NCBI GenBank assembly: GCA_003446295.1 | Contig: DMBB01000394.1 | Location: forward strand, 2,027 to 9,453 | Source of the DNA: Erysipelotrichaceae bacterium | GTDB taxonomy: Bacteria; Bacillota_I; Bacilli_A; Erysipelotrichales; Erysipelotrichaceae | Reading direction: 5' to 3' | DNA: 7,427 bases | Shown here: one piece after another, positions 5,729 to 7,427 of the stretch | Numbering within the stretch: position 1 is the stretch's first letter | Layout: every line of letters begins with the position of its first letter | Translations under genes and position numbers: made by a program | Notes under the pieces: model-generated | The model's input: the letters and a program-made list of their open reading frames with translations, nothing else | The model's database searches: none | Told to the model about the DNA's origin: nothing

Positions 5729-5910
5729 CAAAAAGCGCATGGCTGTCACGATTTGTGAACGTCTTGCGCTTTTGTTAGCCAGCGTTGTCAGACAGATGCC
5801 CCAATCATTTTTGAAGCTGAAAAGCATTCTTATGGGTATCCGCCTTCTGCCGGGGAGTTTCCCCAGACCCTGTGATCGCACTTTGTGCGAGCTGCGCGTT
5901 TTCACGCTTT
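5729..5910 (-). ncRNA. Candidate structured RNA, class unassigned
   Basis: Read on the minus strand, this ~180-nt segment folds into successive hairpins. They are GCGT-GAAA-ACGC with a GNRA tetraloop, TCGCAC-AAA-GTGCGA, a GGGT/ACCC stem enclosing GGGGA-AAC-TCCCC plus the purine-rich GGCAGAAGGCGGAT, and a 3' stem AAAAGCGCA/TGCGCTTTT with an inner TCAC/GTGA hairpin. A U-run (TTTTTG) follows like an intrinsic terminator. GNRA loops and U-runs read correctly only on this strand. Two more minus-strand hairpins follow to 5639, so the RNA could be longer. No convincing promoter was found; it could derive from readthrough of the kinase terminator. The size would fit 6S-like or raiA-type RNAs, but I could not match a consensus. 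Confidence 0.4.
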
Positions 5911-5920
5911 CACCAAGACA

Positions 5921-5946
5921 GGAAAAGCCCCTTTATGAGGCTTCTC
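5921..5946 (-). terminator. Rho-independent terminator of the kinase gene
   Basis: On the minus strand AAGCCTC (5943-5937) pairs with GGGGCTT (5931-5925), including one G-T pair, around loop ATAAA, and runs into TTTT (5926-5923). It starts 15 bp beyond the kinase stop codon, the expected position. Confidence 0.75.
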
Positions 5947-5957
5947 TATCAATGCGG

Positions 5958-6926
5958 TCATTCCAAATTGCAGCATGATTGATTTCCAATCCAAACAGTT
6001 TTTTTCTTACCTGCTTCCCTATACCAAATGGGAATCACAGCCGTAAACCCGTCATAATCCGCAAAAGCAGTTTTGCATCTTCTGACCATCCCGTCAATTT
6101 CATTTTGCCCGAACTTTTCAGCCCATTTAATGGAATACAGGGATGCATGAGCCACATAAACCGCAAGTGTCTTCCAAAAGTCTGCCGGAACACGATCCTG
6201 AAAATATGCATCGAGCTGGCCTACGCAATAAGGGATGCTTACTTCTCTTCCAAAGCTTTCCAGTTTATAAAATTCTTCAAATGGATCTCCGACTTCCCAG
6301 CGATTGAAATCAATCACTCCGATCTTTGCTTCGGGCATGTAAATCAGATTTCCGGGATGATAATCGCCGTGGAGATATACCGGCGGCTCTTGCCAGATCA
6401 GATCAATGTTGTCCCTCACATACTGAATTGCCGTTTCATCCTCGTTGATTCTAACATCTGATTGTTCATATTGAGAGAGCTGCAGAAGCTTCTTCTCTTT
6501 CTTGGTTGTTTTCGGAGCATCTTCTGGATCAAGTTTCAGGGAATGGATTTTCTTCAGAATGATGCCCGCTTCTCTCCCCAGCTGATACTGCTTTTCCTCC
6601 GATAATTCAGGCAGCACTACTTCCAGATCTCTTCCTTCGACCCAGGAGAGAATCGTATAAATCTGAAATCCATCCGCTGTCATTCCGAAGCTAAGAGGCT
6701 GTGACATTGGGAACCCGAGAGACGCGTACTTCCGAATGATCTCATATTCTTTTTTCTTTGCTTCATACTGCGAAGCATCTGCCAGACGAAGAAGACACGC
6801 CTCGCCGCTTTCTTTTATGACCCGATACTTTTGATCATCCGACCAGCCCTTATTGACAGGCTCTATCGAATGCCAGTCCTTAACAGCAGGTATCAGATTC
6901 ATCAACTCTGTTAATTCGCTTTTCAT
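5958..6926 (-). CDS. Aminoglycoside phosphotransferase (APH)-family kinase
   Basis: A 322-residue cytosolic kinase of the APH/choline-kinase fold. The N-lobe has NKGWSDDQKYRVI and ACLLRLADAS, whose R may replace the usual Lys. The C-lobe carries the Brenner-type catalytic loop HGDYHPGN (186-193) with Asp188, and the metal-binding IGVIDFNRW (202-210), the DFG equivalent with Asp206; GDPFEEFYKL follows. Such proteins transfer ATP phosphate to a small-molecule hydroxyl. The family includes aminoglycoside and macrolide resistance enzymes, but chromosomal Firmicutes members of this subtype are mostly uncharacterised, so resistance should not be assumed. A TTG at 6938 is in frame, but ATG 6926 is preferred; neither has a strong ribosome site (GGATTGG upstream). 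The last ~20 residues (GKKKTVWIGNQSCC...) could not be matched to the family. It is followed by its own hairpin terminator. Confidence 0.87.
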   Translation of the reverse strand: MKSELTELMNLIPAVKDWHSIEPVNKGWSDDQKYRVIKESGEACLLRLADASQYEAKKKEYEIIRKYASLGFPMSQPLSFGMTADGFQIYTILSWVEGRDLEVVLPELSEEKQYQLGREAGIILKKIHSLKLDPEDAPKTTKKEKKLLQLSQYEQSDVRINEDETAIQYVRDNIDLIWQEPPVYLHGDYHPGNLIYMPEAKIGVIDFNRWEVGDPFEEFYKLESFGREVSIPYCVGQLDAYFQDRVPADFWKTLAVYVAHASLYSIKWAEKFGQNEIDGMVRRCKTAFADYDGFTAVIPIWYREAGKKKTVWIGNQSCCNLE

Positions 6927-6974
6927 AACATAAACCAATCCGAATTAATTCTTGTGGCCTCATATGCAAGAAAC

Positions 6975-7289
6975 TCAGACCATCTGAAAATGCCTGAACT
7001 CCCCTATGATCGCCTCTTCCTTCTCATTCGGTGTCTCCGGTGACCGGCTGTCCTCACTTTTCGGAAGATTATAGTTCTGCCGTTCGATGATCCCGCACTT
7101 CCGTTTTGTTTTCGCAATATTCAGGTGCGTCACATGGAATACATACTTCTCCTGCACCCACTCCTGGATCTGCTCATATGAAGCACCTTGCCGGAATTTG
7201 GACATATCCATATCTTCCAGATCGAATTCCACACGTATCTTCTCACTTGATATGTTTCATTTGGAAAGCTGAACAACCGTCTCAACTGG
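6975..7289 (-). pseudogene. 23S rRNA (uracil-5-)-methyltransferase RlmD (RumA), C-terminal remnant with in-frame stop
   Basis: The minus-strand frame reads PVETVVQLSK, a TGA stop (7259-7257), then NISSEKIRVEFDLEDMDMSK and on to KSEDSRSPETPNEKEEAI and FRHFQMV at a normal end. From memory of the family, clostridial RlmD enzymes end in a similar tail after their catalytic core: (V/C)ETVVLLSK, a short linker, K(I/V)RVEF-x-LEDMDM, YNLPKSED, then a K/R-x-F-x-M-I terminus. Only that extension, about 105 codons, is present; the TRAM, SAM-binding and catalytic Cys regions are absent. The TGA sits where a GGA Gly codon would be natural. An 85-residue frame could restart at GTG 7232 after a weak GAGAAG, but a functional product is unlikely. 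Recognisable sequence stops at 7289, where repeats begin, so the 5' end was probably lost by rearrangement. Confidence 0.72.
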
Positions 7290-7340
7290 ATTTTGATTGT
7301 ACCACCTCAACTGTCGCATATTTTGAGACAGTTAAAGGTT
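7278..7340. repeat. Nested direct and inverted repeats at the edge of the RlmD remnant
   Basis: CTCAACTG occurs twice in direct orientation (7281-7288 and 7306-7313). AACTGTC (7309-7315) is inverted as GACAGTT (7327-7333), with flanking ACCTC/AAGGT partly extending the stem. GTCTCAA (7279-7285) is inverted as TTGAGAC (7323-7329). There is no T-run on either side. It may be the scar or terminal repeat of a mobile element, but no transposase is visible. Confidence 0.5.
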
Positions 7341-7357
7341 CAAGTTTTTCATTCACA

Positions 7358-7427
7358 TCAATCCAGACCGAATACCTTTTCAACCAGATCCAATGTTTGC
7401 ATTATGGTTCGGCTTTCATCCCTGATA
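7358..7427 (-). CDS. Last 22 codons of an unidentified minus-strand gene, partial
   Basis: From the window edge a minus-strand frame reads IRDESRTIMQTLDLVEKVFG then LD and a TGA stop (7360-7358). The amphipathic, charged helix-like composition is plausible for a protein C-terminus. At 22 residues this could be chance, and no family is recognised. If real, it would be upstream of, and in the same orientation as, the RlmD remnant. Confidence 0.25.
   Translation of the reverse strand, partial: IRDESRTIMQTLDLVEKVFGLD

Larger units (their letters stand above)
5610..5957. other. Non-coding stretch dense in inverted repeats
   Basis: Between the cystatin-like fragment and the kinase gene no frame looks protein-coding, although open frames exist on both strands. 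Hairpins lie at 5639-5663 (CCGGGA/TCCCGG), 5671-5704 (CAGGTGA/TCACCTG), 5729-5774, 5852-5864 (GGGGA/TCCCC), 5876-5890 (TCGCAC/GTGCGA), 5896-5907 (GCGT/ACGC) and 5925-5943 (kinase terminator). This density is far above what the rest of the window shows. Confidence 0.6.

Noticed and set aside
4469..5811. Direct repeat CCCAATCATTTT at 4469-4480 and 5800-5811, bracketing the peptidase/cystatin remnant
   Set aside because: One or two shared 12-mers are expected by chance in 7.4 kb, and neither copy has flanking features of a mobile element.
5555..5978. Overlapping ~100-codon frames on both strands in the hairpin-rich region
   Set aside because: Both have Arg/Cys/Pro-rich compositions and no ribosome site, and cover palindromes; the structured-RNA reading explains the conservation-like features better.
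5958..6926. Calling the kinase an aminoglycoside-resistance gene
   Set aside because: The catalytic motifs fit the broad APH fold only; nothing in the sequence or context (no mobile element or other resistance gene) supports a specific antibiotic substrate.

Overview
The window looks like chromosomal DNA from a strictly anaerobic Gram-positive (Bacillota/Firmicutes) bacterium, probably a gut Clostridia or Erysipelotrichia member. The evidence is an oxygen-sensitive glycyl radical enzyme with its radical-SAM activase, strong AGGAGG-type ribosome sites, U-tailed hairpin terminators, a clostridial-type C-terminal piece of 23S rRNA methyltransferase RlmD, and a cystatin-like domain of the sort seen in secreted proteins of gut Firmicutes. 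Base composition is intermediate (high 40s % GC by eye). No tRNA, rRNA, CRISPR array or intact transposase was seen.

Layout. (1) 1-2634: a glycyl radical module. The 5' part of a glycyl radical enzyme gene runs leftward out of the window. Its activating enzyme runs rightward from a shared 177-bp divergent control region, followed by a DeoR/GlpR-type regulator. A TTTCATTC-type repeat occurs beside both divergent promoters and again just upstream of the regulator, which suggests that the regulator controls the module and itself. (2) 2655-4092: a leftward three-gene cluster (GNAT acetyltransferase, second GNAT acetyltransferase, TfoX N-terminal-domain protein) ending in a strong hairpin terminator that faces the regulator's own terminator. 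(3) 4093-5609: about 390 bp with no convincing gene, then a decayed stretch. It holds the N-terminal part of an M13 (neprilysin/PepO-type) metallopeptidase without signal peptide or catalytic domain, joined out of frame to the C-terminal part of a cystatin-like protein. (4) 5610-5957: no credible protein gene but dense hairpins, best read as a structured RNA on the minus strand lying directly downstream of a terminator. (5) 5958-6926: an aminoglycoside phosphotransferase-family kinase, minus strand. (6) 6975-7427: the C-terminal remnant of RlmD with an in-frame stop, repeat-rich DNA, and the last codons of an unidentified minus-strand frame.

The functional core is the glycyl radical module: the activase would install the glycyl radical on the enzyme, and the DeoR-type protein would probably sense a phosphorylated metabolite and gate expression. 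The enzyme's substrate cannot be fixed, because its catalytic Cys and Gly loops lie outside the window. The right half is accessory DNA showing gene decay. The least explained item is the hairpin-rich minus-strand region around 5635-5910.
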